DNA of 64,000 bases from Acidimicrobiia bacterium (GTDB lineage Bacteria; Actinomycetota; Acidimicrobiia; ATN3; PSLF01), in contig PSLF01000002.1 in NCBI GenBank assembly GCA_040289475.1, positions 1 through 64,000 on the forward strand, given 5' to 3'. Made by a program: the position numbers and the translations under genes. Position 1 is the first letter of the stretch. Every line of letters starts with the position of its first letter. This document shows, in pieces, positions 36,283-45,507 of this stretch. The notes beneath the pieces are model-generated. The model made no database searches. It was not told the origin of the DNA and was given only the letters and a program-made list of their open reading frames with translations.

Positions 36283-36801
36283 CGGAAACGTAAATGTTGT
36301 CAGCTAGAGCTGATCCTAGCGCCACCGTTGCTCCCGCAAGTTCAAGGGTGAGGGTACCGTCGGGAGCAGTGTCGACTACCGACACGGTGCGTCCAGGGTC
36401 GAGGCCATGCTCTCTCAAATACAGCATCCACTCAAGATTCTCTTCGAGGGTTTCCGTCAAGCGCTCAATTACTGTCTGACAGCGCTCGGAAATTCGTGAC
36501 AGCGGTACCACTCGATTCCTAAAACGTCGACCAAAAGGCACTCCAAGATTCGGTGGCGTAGAACAGTTGCGTTTGCTAATTCCATTCCAGCCTCGGTGAG
36601 TTCGATAGTTCGCTTGGGACCGAATTTGACGAATCCAGTTTCGTGAAGTCGCCTTACCATTTCCGAGACAGAAACAGGGGTCACGCCGAGACGCTCTGCG
36701 AGCCGAGCCTGGATGACTTCGGCGCCATCCTCGGGCATCTCCCGAATCGTAGAAAGATACTCTTCCTCGGTTTCAGAGAGCTTCTTCAGAGAGCTTCTGT
36801 G
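36272..36801 (-). pseudogene. DtxR/IdeR-type metal-dependent repressor, frameshifted
   Basis: Two overlapping frames on the minus strand together spell one DtxR-family protein. The first frame gives LSETEEEYLSTIRE (36780 down), the winged helix RLGVTPVSVSEMVRRLHETGF and the start of the dimerisation domain LVDVLGIEWYRCHE. It then runs to a stop. The second frame continues with SERCQTVIERLTETLEEN and the FeoA/SH3-like end (GLDPGRTVSVV, ALADNIYVSV). A shift of one base at about 36490-36495 (GAATTT for a presumed GAAATTT) joins them. The 5' part also lacks any ATG, GTG or TTG before 36738. The family's usual linker between dimerisation and SH3 parts also seems shortened. A decayed gene, a sequencing error or programmed frameshifting are the options. 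Confidence 0.7.
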
Positions 36802-36992
36802 TCAATAACTACCGACCTCACCGTTCGGATCGTGTCTACGCGTACTATAGGACAGAGCTGATCAGATCATCTTTATCGCATAATTGCCAAGGCCGGTGTG
36901 TAGATAGTCATAGCAGACCACTGCCACATTAGATTCTAAATACTCTTCAACAAAATATTGCTTGCACTCTGAGAGAAGCGGCTCCGGCGTTT

Positions 36993-36998
36993 TAGAAT
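36993..36998 (+). promoter_or_regulatory. Candidate -10 box for leaderless polA transcript
   Basis: TAGAAT lies six bases before the polA ATG (37005). With normal -10 to start-site distance, transcription would begin at or next to the A of the ATG. No Shine-Dalgarno is visible before the ATG. Leaderless mRNAs with this layout are common in Actinomycetota. No clear -35 element was found. Confidence 0.5.
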
Positions 36999-37004
36999 GC
37001 GATC

Positions 37005-39683
37005 ATGTCTCGAGTCATGTTCATTGATGGCCACTCAATAGCTTTCCGCGCGTTCTACGCGCTTCCCTATGACATGGCTACCACGTCGGGTGAACCCACC
37101 AACGCTGTTTTCGGGTTCGTGTCGATGCTCCTCAAGGCGGTCGCTGAGTACCGGCCCGACAAGATCGTCATCGTGTTCGATCCCCCGGGCAAGACTTTTA
37201 GAGAGAGCGAGTTCGCAGAGTACAAGGCCCAGCGAGCCGAGACACCGGAGGGTTTTCGGGCTCAGGAGCCCCTCATCCACGAGGTTGTCGAAGTGCTTGG
37301 CCTGCCCCAAGTTGAAGTCGAGGGTTTTGAAGCCGACGACGTCATTGCTACGCTCGCGGCCAGGGCTGCGGAATCCGGCGATGAAGTATTGATTGTCACT
37401 GGAGATCGCGACGCCATACAACTCGTCGAGGACCCCTCGGTCAAGGTCGTCTACAACCGCAAGGGAATAACAGATGTCGTTGAGTTCGACGAGGCTGCGG
37501 TGAAGGAACGCTACGGGATCGCCCCCCATCAATACGTCGACTACGCAGCTTTACGGGGGGATCCCTCGGACAATATCAACGGCGTTCCAGGCATCGGAGA
37601 GAAGACCGCCGCCAAGTTGCTCCAAAAGTACGGTTCGATCGACGGGATTTACGAGCACATTGAGGAGTTGACACCAAAGCTGCGCAAGGCCTTAGAGGAA
37701 AACCGTTCAATACTCGAGCGTAATCGGAAGCTAATGCGGCTAAGGCGAGACGTACCCTTGCCCGCGGATCCTGACAAGATCGAATCCCGGTCTCCTGACC
37801 TCAAAAAATTAGAGGAACTTTTTTCTGCTCTTGAATTTCGCTCTCTTTTTCAGCGAGTCAAGGATGCGTTCAGTGCAGAGCTGGCAACAGAGTCACGCGC
37901 AGCGAAGCTTGGCGAAGACTTTTCAGTTTTAGAGCCTGCTGCCTTTGGCGGCTTGGTCAAGAAGTTGTCATCTAAGGGAGCGCATGTGGCGGTCGGGGTT
38001 TCCGCTGAGCCCCCTAAAGAAAAATGGGCACCTGGTCGCTCCGCTTATGTGGCGATTTTCGACGGTAGCTCGTGCAAGGTTACCCAGGTGGAGGGAATCG
38101 CCGACCCGTGGGAAGAGGATCGTGCTCGTGATAGCGTGGGGTTGACTGAGGCACGACAGCTCTTCTCCGACAACAGCATAGTTAAGAACGGTCACAACCT
38201 CGTGGCCGTGGCGAGGGCAATGGGACACGCCCACTTGGCGGGTTGCGGATTCGACACTGCGGTTGCCGTATACCTGTTAGATCCCGGGGCGGCATCCCAG
38301 CCGAGCTTGGCCGGTGCCCTGGAAAAGTACGCGAACATTTCCTTTGGGCCAAAACAACAGTCCCTACATCCCCAATCAGACTCGGCCTCTGCCGCCGCCG
38401 AAGCGCAAGCCGTGGGGGTTCTGGTCCCACTCTTACGCAAGAGACTAGAAGAGGAGAGCATGCTCTCGCTCTACGAAGAAATCGAGTGTCCGCTAATTGG
38501 CATTCTTGCCTCTATGGAGAGGATCGGTATACGCCTTGATGTTCCCTACCTAAAAGAGCTGTCCGAGTCGTTTTCCTTCGATGCGAGACGTCACGAAGAG
38601 GAAGTGAAGCGGTTGGGTGGAGAGGACATAAATGTACGCTCCACCCAACAGCTTCAACGAGTCCTATTTGAAAAGCTGAAACTTCCCGTAGTCAGGGCTA
38701 CCAAGACGGGATATTCCACCGATGCATCGGCGCTCGAAGCTATCCGCGATCAGCATCCGATAGTAGAGGAAATCCTGGCGTTTAGGGAGTTAGAGCGTTT
38801 GCGGACGATCGTTGACGGACTGTTGGATTTGGTGTACCCGGATGGTAGAGTTCACCCGCACTACAACCAGACATCCGCAGCCACCGGAAGGGTTAGCTCC
38901 GAAAATCCTAACGTCCAAAACGTCCCGATCCGTACGACTCTGGGACGCCAGATACGAAAGGCGTTCATTGCCGAGGATGGATGGAGGCTTATCACCGCTG
39001 ACTATAGCCAGATTGAGCTCCGGGTCATGGCGCACTTGAGCGGGGACGAGAGGCTCCGCAAGGCATTGTCCGAGGCTCATGACGTCCATGCCGAGACGGC
39101 TTCCCAGGTTTTCGGTGTCAAGCTGGAAGACGTAACCGAAGAGATGAGACGCGCCGCAAAGATGGTCAACTATGGACTTTCTTACGGGTTGGAAGCATAT
39201 GGCTTAGCTCAGAGGCTGGCTATTGAGACCGATGAGGCGCGTCGGATTATAAGCCGCTACTTCGAGTCGTTTCCCGGAGTGAAAAAGTACATGGACGAGG
39301 TAGTAGCCAAGGCAAGAGAGACGGGATACACTGAGACGATTTTTGGCCGACGTCGTTACATTCCTCAGCTCGAGAGCAGTTCCTACCAGATTAGACGAAT
39401 GGGCGAGCGCATGGCGATGAACGCCCCGCTTCAGGGCTCTGCTGCGGACATCATAAAGCGGGCGATGATTCGCTTGGAGAACACGCTGCGCACTGAGCGA
39501 ATGCATGCCCGTCAGATTCTCCAGGTCCACGACGAGATCGTGGTAGAAGCTCCCGAGAACGAGATTGAGGAAGCATCCGAGGCTCTCGCTAAAGCAATGA
39601 CTGGAGCTGCAGACCTGGCTGTGCCCCTGGATATCGAAGTAGGGGTAGGCCGCGACTGGGACGAGGCAAAGGGCGCTTCCTGA
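37005..39683 (+). CDS. polA: DNA polymerase I
   Basis: The 892-residue replication and repair polymerase. The N-terminal 5' nuclease (about 1-300) has FIDGHSIAFRAFYA, FDPPGKTFRE, GFEADDVIAT, VTGDRDAIQL and GVPGIGEKTA. The central domain (about 310-480) has the size of a 3'-5' exonuclease but lacks the DxE and other metal-binding acids, so proofreading is probably absent. The polymerase domain carries motif A (TADYSQIELRVMAHLSGD), motif B (RRAAKMVNYGLSYGLEAYGL) and motif C (QVHDEIVVEAP). Divergent from the DtxR remnant, with a probable leaderless start. Confidence 0.97.
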   Translation: MSRVMFIDGHSIAFRAFYALPYDMATTSGEPTNAVFGFVSMLLKAVAEYRPDKIVIVFDPPGKTFRESEFAEYKAQRAETPEGFRAQEPLIHEVVEVLGLPQVEVEGFEADDVIATLAARAAESGDEVLIVTGDRDAIQLVEDPSVKVVYNRKGITDVVEFDEAAVKERYGIAPHQYVDYAALRGDPSDNINGVPGIGEKTAAKLLQKYGSIDGIYEHIEELTPKLRKALEENRSILERNRKLMRLRRDVPLPADPDKIESRSPDLKKLEELFSALEFRSLFQRVKDAFSAELATESRAAKLGEDFSVLEPAAFGGLVKKLSSKGAHVAVGVSAEPPKEKWAPGRSAYVAIFDGSSCKVTQVEGIADPWEEDRARDSVGLTEARQLFSDNSIVKNGHNLVAVARAMGHAHLAGCGFDTAVAVYLLDPGAASQPSLAGALEKYANISFGPKQQSLHPQSDSASAAAEAQAVGVLVPLLRKRLEEESMLSLYEEIECPLIGILASMERIGIRLDVPYLKELSESFSFDARRHEEEVKRLGGEDINVRSTQQLQRVLFEKLKLPVVRATKTGYSTDASALEAIRDQHPIVEEILAFRELERLRTIVDGLLDLVYPDGRVHPHYNQTSAATGRVSSENPNVQNVPIRTTLGRQIRKAFIAEDGWRLITADYSQIELRVMAHLSGDERLRKALSEAHDVHAETASQVFGVKLEDVTEEMRRAAKMVNYGLSYGLEAYGLAQRLAIETDEARRIISRYFESFPGVKKYMDEVVAKARETGYTETIFGRRRYIPQLESSSYQIRRMGERMAMNAPLQGSAADIIKRAMIRLENTLRTERMHARQILQVHDEIVVEAPENEIEEASEALAKAMTGAADLAVPLDIEVGVGRDWDEAKGAS

Positions 39684-39727
39684 TCCTGAGATACCGGTGT
39701 TTCAAGCAACGCGCTTTTGCTCAGCTT

Positions 39728-39915
39728 TTGGAAATCTACAAGTGCTACCCTTTATAGACTCTGGATCCGACCAGGGACACCACCTCTTCCGTGCGGATGG
39801 TCCTCGTCGATGCCCGACACCTCTCTCGATGTCGGACGGTTGATGGCGACGACCATGGACGAAAGGTGGGGCACTGAATTGTCGACTGTAGGAGCGATCA
39901 TGACACAGAGGGAAT
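39728..39915 (+). promoter_or_regulatory. Putative promoter and 5' leader of rpsA
   Basis: TTGGAA (39728-39733) and TTTATA (39751-39756, 17-base spacer) form a plausible sigma-70-type promoter. About 150 bases of leader follow, with a hairpin CCGACA/TGTCGG near 39809-39830. Ribosomal protein S1 mRNAs are often autoregulated through their leaders, but no specific element is recognised here. The 232-base gap between polA and rpsA holds no supported gene. Confidence 0.4.
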
Positions 39916-41376
39916 ATGGCGCAAGATAACGAGGCAAATAAGAACGACGGCGGGTCTGTCGCGGTGGTAGAGCGGGATTTGACCCCTGAGGAAACGGACC
40001 AGTTGATCGACTCGAGTCTTCCTCGCTTTACCAATGGCGACATAGTCGCTGGGACTATCGTAAAAGTAGAGAGAGACGAGGTTCTTGTAGACATCGGCTA
40101 CAAGTCCGAAGGAGTGATTCCAGCACGAGAGCTGTCGATCCGTCAGGACGTAGATCCCAGAGATATAGTCCAAGAAGGCGACAGGATCGAGGCACTGGTC
40201 TTGGATAAAGAAGATGCAGAAGGGCGCCTCGTGCTATCGAAGAAAAGGGCGCAGTACGAGAAGGCATGGATCGATATCGAAAAAATCCGTGAAACCACAG
40301 GCATAGTGGCTGGCCCAGTCATTGAAGTCGTAAAAGGGGGGCTCATTCTCGACATTGGCCTTAGGGGATTCTTGCCTGCGAGCCTAGTTGACCTTCGCAA
40401 GGTGAAAGACCTTCAGTCCTATGTAGGACAGATTCTCGAGTGCAAAATCATCGAGCTGGATAGAAACCGCAACAATGTGGTGTTGTCGAGGAAGGCATAT
40501 CTCGAGGAGAGTCAGAGAGAGCGGCGGACGGCTTTTTTGGAAAGCTTGCAGCCTGGCGAGCGCCGCAAAGGCGTCGTGAGTTCGGTTGTGTCGTTTGGCG
40601 TCTTTGTCGACCTTGGCGGAATGGATGGCCTTGTTCACGTGTCGGAGATTTCCTGGCGTCACGTGGAGCATCCCTCGGAAGTAGTGAAGGTTGGAGACGA
40701 GGTCGAGGTCGAGGTGCTGGACGTCGACAAAGAATCTCAGAAGATTAGCCTTTCGATGAAGGCATGCCAGGAGGATCCCTGGGAGGTTTTTGCTCGAGAG
40801 CACAGCAAGGGAAGTGTGGTACAGGGACGTGTCTCCAAAATCGTTCCATATGGCGCGTTCATAGAAGTGGCCGATGGTATTGAGGGCTTGGTTCATATCT
40901 CGGAGATGGCTCACTACCATGTACAACAGCCCCAACAGGTTGTGTCTGTGGGGGATACGGTAAAGGTAAAGGTGATCGAAATCGATCTCGCTCGAAGACG
41001 GATCTCCCTCTCGATAAAGCAGGCTCTGGAGGAAGAGGGTGGGGAGGAGTACTCCGAGAGTGGGGAGAATTCAGATCGGGAGCTAATTGCCTCGGAGGCG
41101 ACATCAAGCGAAGTAGCCGAGGCGCAAGAAGTAGATGTGGCAGCGGAACAAAAAGCTTCCGAAGGCTTGCACACGAAAGAGTCAGAAGAGTCCGGTACAA
41201 CACAAACGGGGTCTTTGGCATCCGAAGAGAGCCCTTCGGAGCGTGCCGAAGCGTTGTCTACTCCGGCGCACGGAAGACCTGTCGAGGACGTCGAAACGAT
41301 CCCTCTGGAGACCTCTGAGTCCCCCAGCGAGGCCGTCGAGGCTATTGCAGCGGAGATTCGAGAGGGAGAGAGCTGA
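39916..41376 (+). CDS. rpsA: 30S ribosomal protein S1
   Basis: mRNA-binding ribosomal protein, 486 residues. Four S1 OB-fold repeats are visible, at about residues 36-105, 122-188, 208-278 and 293-362. Each has a G-VV--I--GVFVDL-type pattern, for example GVVSSVVSFGVFVDLGGMDG and GRVSKIVPYGAFIEVADGIEG (each shown up to 20 residues). A long acidic, Ser/Glu-rich, low-complexity tail (about 375-486) follows. Four repeats plus an acidic tail is the actinobacterial form. No strong Shine-Dalgarno precedes the ATG (GAGGGAAT only). Confidence 0.95.
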   Translation: MAQDNEANKNDGGSVAVVERDLTPEETDQLIDSSLPRFTNGDIVAGTIVKVERDEVLVDIGYKSEGVIPARELSIRQDVDPRDIVQEGDRIEALVLDKEDAEGRLVLSKKRAQYEKAWIDIEKIRETTGIVAGPVIEVVKGGLILDIGLRGFLPASLVDLRKVKDLQSYVGQILECKIIELDRNRNNVVLSRKAYLEESQRERRTAFLESLQPGERRKGVVSSVVSFGVFVDLGGMDGLVHVSEISWRHVEHPSEVVKVGDEVEVEVLDVDKESQKISLSMKACQEDPWEVFAREHSKGSVVQGRVSKIVPYGAFIEVADGIEGLVHISEMAHYHVQQPQQVVSVGDTVKVKVIEIDLARRRISLSIKQALEEEGGEEYSESGENSDRELIASEATSSEVAEAQEVDVAAEQKASEGLHTKESEESGTTQTGSLASEESPSERAEALSTPAHGRPVEDVETIPLETSESPSEAVEAIAAEIREGES

Positions 41377-41503
41377 GAGCGTTTTTTACTTACTGCACAA
41401 CTGGCACTGCCACCAACCAAATTAGGCGCGGCCATATCCATCCAACTGGCTACGGCCTTCGCCAGGTTGATCATTAGCGTTAACTAGTTTGGGGTTGTCT
41501 TCG

Positions 41504-42133
41504 ATGCTTCTGGTCGGGCTAACCGGTGGTATCGGGGTAGGGAAAAGCCTGGTTACAGCGAGGCTGCGCGAAAAGGGAGCGGTAGTGATAGATGCGGACG
41601 AGATCGCGCGAGAGGTCGTAGCTCCAGGCTCCAAAGTCCTCGAGCGCTTGGTAGAGCGCTTTGGAGAGAAAATCCTCGACTCTAAAGGACATCTGGACAG
41701 GAAGAAATTGGCAGAAGAGGCTTTCGGTGACCAAGAGGCTCTGAAGGATCTAAACGCCATCACTCATCCGGCGATCGGTGCAGAAATCGCCAAGCGCATC
41801 GAAGAACAGAGGGATACGGACCGGCTCGTGATAGTCGACGCCGCGCTGTTGGTTGAATCCGGAAGAGAAGGTTTTGACAAGCTGGTCGTGGTAGCAGCAC
41901 GCCCACAGACACAGCTTGAGAGGCTTGTCACATATCGCCGTATGGATCCCCAAGAGGCCGAGCGACGCATCGCATCTCAGGCTCCCTTGGAAGACAAGAT
42001 TGCAAAGGCCGATATCGTTATCTGGAACGAAGGGACAATTGAAGAGTTGATGAGGCGAGTGGACGAAGTCTGGGAGCAACTCTCTAGTGAAGCGAAAACG
42101 TATACCAGAAGGGATACTCGACGCGAGGACTGA
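41504..42133 (+). CDS. coaE: Dephospho-CoA kinase
   Basis: Last step of coenzyme A synthesis. The 209-residue protein has the P-loop GLTGGIGVGKS at the start, IDADEIAREVVAPGS, LNAITHPAI, VDAALLVESG and RRMDPQEAERRIASQ in the lid region. The ATG at 41504 is chosen over the TTG 15 bases earlier because it starts right at the conserved MLLVGLTGG. rpsA followed by coaE and uvrB is a common actinobacterial order. Confidence 0.95.
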   Translation: MLLVGLTGGIGVGKSLVTARLREKGAVVIDADEIAREVVAPGSKVLERLVERFGEKILDSKGHLDRKKLAEEAFGDQEALKDLNAITHPAIGAEIAKRIEEQRDTDRLVIVDAALLVESGREGFDKLVVVAARPQTQLERLVTYRRMDPQEAERRIASQAPLEDKIAKADIVIWNEGTIEELMRRVDEVWEQLSSEAKTYTRRDTRRED

Positions 42134-42134
42134 G

Positions 42135-42935
42135 ATGAAAGAAGCCGCCGAGAGGCGACTACCGAAGACGGATTTCGACTTTAGCCGGATCGCGAAAAGC
42201 AATGAGTACTGGGGAACTAGATCGGTGATCGAGTGGGTGTTTTTCGATGCTGGGGAGACGCTGGTTTCGCCGCGCCCAAGTTTTGGACGCGCAATCGAAG
42301 AGATCTGCTCCAATGCCGGGGTCGTCCTTGAGACCGAAGACGTCGACCGGGTAGCAGACGAGTGCTTGAAGTCGTTTCTAGATTTTTTGGCCCTCGTGGA
42401 CGAGGACCGGTGTTTCTCGCTCTCCCCAGACAAATCCCGGCGATTCTGGACGCGCTACTACTCGCTGTTCCTCGAGAAAGCGGGCGCACCCCGCGCTCGC
42501 CTTGACGAGCTCGCACACCACATTTACGACGAGTTTTTGAAGTTCGAGAGGTACGCAGCTTTCGGGGATGTACTCCCTACCCTAGAGCGTTTGTCTGCAG
42601 CGGGATTAGGTATCGGCGTTATTTCTAACTGGGAGCCATGGCTTGAAGATCTTCTCGATCACCTAAGGCTTGGAGAGTTCATCTCAGTAAAGGTGATCTC
42701 GGGCAGGGAAGGGATAGAAAAACCGAACCGCGAGATGTTCGAGCGAGCTCTCGAACGAGCTGGCGTTCACGCCTCGCGGGCAGTCCATGTAGGTGACGAT
42801 CCAAAAGCCGACGCAGAGCCTGCAGCCGAGCTAGGCATCGAGCCGGTGATTATAGATCGGAGGAGCCGTCACCCGGAAGTGACCTGGAAACGGATCGAGT
42901 CTTTGAAAGATTTGCCAAGGATAATCGGAGTCTAG
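42135..42935 (+). CDS. HAD-superfamily hydrolase
   Basis: The 266-residue protein has HAD motif [11 protein letters not shown] near residue 37 (nucleophile Asp, with the second acid replaced by Glu), a helical cap, motif [10 protein letters not shown], motif III Lys near [11 protein letters not shown] and motif [14 protein letters not shown]. It resembles REG-2-like and YjjG/haloacid dehalogenase-type phosphatases; the substrate is unknown. The ATG lies one base after the coaE stop, so the longer ORF within coaE is rejected. About 30 extra residues precede motif I. Confidence 0.82.
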   Translation: MKEAAERRLPKTDFDFSRIAKSNEYWGTRSVIEWVFFDAGETLVSPRPSFGRAIEEICSNAGVVLETEDVDRVADECLKSFLDFLALVDEDRCFSLSPDKSRRFWTRYYSLFLEKAGAPRARLDELAHHIYDEFLKFERYAAFGDVLPTLERLSAAGLGIGVISNWEPWLEDLLDHLRLGEFISVKVISGREGIEKPNREMFERALERAGVHASRAVHVGDDPKADAEPAAELGIEPVIIDRRSRHPEVTWKRIESLKDLPRIIGV

Positions 42936-42946
42936 GATTTGCCTGG

Positions 42947-45067
42947 ATGAGCTGGGTGACGAGCAATTCGACATCAGGCGAGACGACGGGGACTATGCGT
43001 TTTCGCCTAATGGCTCCAATTGAACCGGCTGGCGACCAGCCGGAGGCCATTGAAGCTCTCACCGAAGGGCTCAAGCGAGGTGCGAAATTTCAGACGCTTC
43101 TGGGCATCACGGGATCTGGCAAATCGTTTACGATCGCCAACGTCATTGCCAGGTGGAACCGCCCCACGCTAGTAATTGCACCCAACAAAAGCCTCGCTGC
43201 ACAACTTGCGGCGGAGTTTCGCGAGTTTTTTCCCGAGAACAGAGTCGAGTACTTCGTCAGCTACTACGACTACTACCAGCCCGAGGCGTACATCCCGCAG
43301 TCGGACACTTATATCGAAAAAGAGTCGACTATGAACGATGAGATCGATCGGTTGCGGCACTCGGCCACCTCTGCTGTTCTTTATCGACCCGACACTATCG
43401 TGGTCGCCTCTGTTTCCTGCATTTACGGATTGGGATCGCCCAAGGACTACAGAGAGCAGATGCTGTACCTGGCTGTGGGATCCCGCATATCACAAGAGAC
43501 AATCGTTCGTCGTCTTGTCGACATCTATTACACGAGAACCTCCCAGTCTTTGGAGAGGGGACGGTTCCGGGTCCGGGGAGACACTATCGAGGTTCAGCCT
43601 GCTTACGAGGAGTCCGTATTGAGGATAGAGCTCTTCGACGATGTCGTAGAGCGTTTAGCGTGGTTGGATCCTGTGAGCGGAGAGGTACTAAGCCAACCGT
43701 ACGACGCACATGTATTCCCGGCCACTCACTTTGTTACCTCTTCCGAGCGCCTCGAGCGTGCCATCGAGAGCATTAAAGAGGAGCTGGCCGAGCGGCTTGC
43801 CTACTTTGAAAAATCTGGAAAATTACTAGAGGCGCAGCGACTCCAGATGAGGACAAACCACGACCTGGAAATGTTGGCGGAAATCGGAACATGCGCCGGA
43901 GTCGAAAACTACAGCAGGCATCTCGATGGCCGGCCTGCGGGTAGTTGTCCGTATACCCTGCTTGATTACTTTCCCGAGGATTTTCTGGTGGTCATCGACG
44001 AGTCCCACGTGACGGTACCTCAGTTGCACGGACAGTACGAGGGCGATCGGTCGCGAAAGGAGACGCTAGTCGAGTACGGATTTCGTCTGCCCTCTGCTCT
44101 CGACAATAGGCCTCTTAAGTTCGAAGAGTTCGTTTCTAAAGTTCGTCAGGTGATATTTATGTCGGCCACACCGGGCCCATGGGAGCTGAAGAACTCCGAA
44201 CGCGTGGTAGAGCAAATTCTTCGACCAACTGGTCTATTAGACCCCGAGGTCGAAATAAGGCCTACGAGGGGCCAGATAGACGATCTGGTCGGACAAATAA
44301 AGGAGCGAGCGCAGGCCAACGAACGGGTGCTCGTCACTACCCTCACTAAGAAAATGGCCGAAGACCTGACGCAGTTTCTCCTGGAACTGGGAATCAAAGT
44401 CCGTTACATGCATTCCGACATCGACGCGGTCGAGAGAATCGAGATCCTTAGGGATTTTCGCCTAGGTCACTTCGACGTGCTCGTCGGCATCAACTTGTTG
44501 AGGGAAGGCCTCGACCTTCCCGAGGTGTCTCTGGTTGCAATTTTGGACGCTGATAAAGAGGGCTTTTTGAGGTCGGAAACCTCTCTGATCCAGATGATAG
44601 GTAGAGCTGCTCGAAACGTTCGCGGTCAGGTCATCATGTACGCTGACCGAATTACCGGATCGATAAAGCGGGCAGTCGAAGAGACAAACCGCCGACGGCG
44701 CAAGCAGATCGAGTACAACCAAGCCCACGGGATCGACCCCCAAACAGTTCGCAAACGAGTAAGAGACATCCTAGAGATGGTGAGGGGACCGGAGGGCACA
44801 CCACAAGGATCGGCAGAAGCAAGGCGTCTCAAGATCGAGGAGGTAATCGAGATGCCGGAGGACGAGGTAATGAGAATTATCGCATCTCTGGAAGAGGAGA
44901 TGAAAGAGGCTGCGTCGGAGATGCGATTCGAGGAAGCGGCACGAATTCGGGACGAGATAAAAGAGGTGAAGAGAGAACTCCAAGAGGTGCGTGGAATCTA
45001 TCTCGCGCGACGCCAGAAGCCTGCGGGGCGCTCAAGGCCGCCGCGTCATAGAAGCAGGGGGCGATGA
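42947..45067 (+). CDS. uvrB: Excinuclease ABC subunit B
   Basis: Damage-verifying helicase-like subunit of nucleotide excision repair. The domain start is [17 protein letters not shown], then Walker [11 protein letters not shown], the beta-hairpin [19 protein letters not shown], the DEAD-box-like [12 protein letters not shown], helicase motifs [31 protein letters not shown] and QMIGRAARN, and a C-terminal UVR motif ([20 protein letters not shown]) for UvrC contact. Length is 706 residues. The Met at 42995 is an alternative start that removes 16 variable residues. uvrA lies 4 kb downstream. Confidence 0.96.
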   Translation: MSWVTSNSTSGETTGTMRFRLMAPIEPAGDQPEAIEALTEGLKRGAKFQTLLGITGSGKSFTIANVIARWNRPTLVIAPNKSLAAQLAAEFREFFPENRVEYFVSYYDYYQPEAYIPQSDTYIEKESTMNDEIDRLRHSATSAVLYRPDTIVVASVSCIYGLGSPKDYREQMLYLAVGSRISQETIVRRLVDIYYTRTSQSLERGRFRVRGDTIEVQPAYEESVLRIELFDDVVERLAWLDPVSGEVLSQPYDAHVFPATHFVTSSERLERAIESIKEELAERLAYFEKSGKLLEAQRLQMRTNHDLEMLAEIGTCAGVENYSRHLDGRPAGSCPYTLLDYFPEDFLVVIDESHVTVPQLHGQYEGDRSRKETLVEYGFRLPSALDNRPLKFEEFVSKVRQVIFMSATPGPWELKNSERVVEQILRPTGLLDPEVEIRPTRGQIDDLVGQIKERAQANERVLVTTLTKKMAEDLTQFLLELGIKVRYMHSDIDAVERIEILRDFRLGHFDVLVGINLLREGLDLPEVSLVAILDADKEGFLRSETSLIQMIGRAARNVRGQVIMYADRITGSIKRAVEETNRRRRKQIEYNQAHGIDPQTVRKRVRDILEMVRGPEGTPQGSAEARRLKIEEVIEMPEDEVMRIIASLEEEMKEAASEMRFEEAARIRDEIKEVKRELQEVRGIYLARRQKPAGRSRPPRHRSRGR

Positions 45068-45138
45068 CACCAAGGCGGCCAGCGGCTCTTTAGTAACCGG
45101 GACTTGAAGTGTGAGGCTTCGAGTTGAATGTTGAAGGG

Positions 45139-45489
45139 TCAGTGAGAGAAGGTTTCTCTGGAGTCGGTTGTACTCTCGGTAAGGAACCTAGAAAAGCGCT
45201 TGATGACCATGTATAGGCCTATAAAGGGGGCGAGCAACATCCCTATCGGCAATGATCCGAGAATGGCTCCAGCAAAGGGTCCTATTCCGGGCTTGTCTAC
45301 TATCCTTGCCGACGCTACAAAAACCACGTACGGCAATGACCCGAAGATTCCGGTCCAGATCATCACAGTCCCCAAGCTCCGACCCAGGGTTGGACCAGGG
45401 GACAGGATCTTCCTACTCGAAGCTAGTGAGACGGCAAAGCAGGCTGCTGATACGCATACCTCTATTAGTGCAAGCTGTGTCGTGTTCAT
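45139..45489 (-). CDS. Small hypothetical membrane protein
   Basis: The 116-residue protein has three hydrophobic segments (about residues 5-25, 38-60 and 72-97) and a polar tail. No family is recognised. The ORF extends further into the divergent glycosyltransferase gene, but the ATG at 45489 avoids that overlap and leaves only 18 bases between the two divergent starts. Shine-Dalgarno support is weak. Coding is plausible because the hydrophobic pattern is regular. Confidence 0.5.
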   Translation of the reverse strand: MNTTQLALIEVCVSAACFAVSLASSRKILSPGPTLGRSLGTVMIWTGIFGSLPYVVFVASARIVDKPGIGPFAGAILGSLPIGMLLAPFIGLYMVIKRFSRFLTESTTDSRETFSH

Positions 45490-45507
45490 ACGCAAAGGCA
45501 GTGATCG

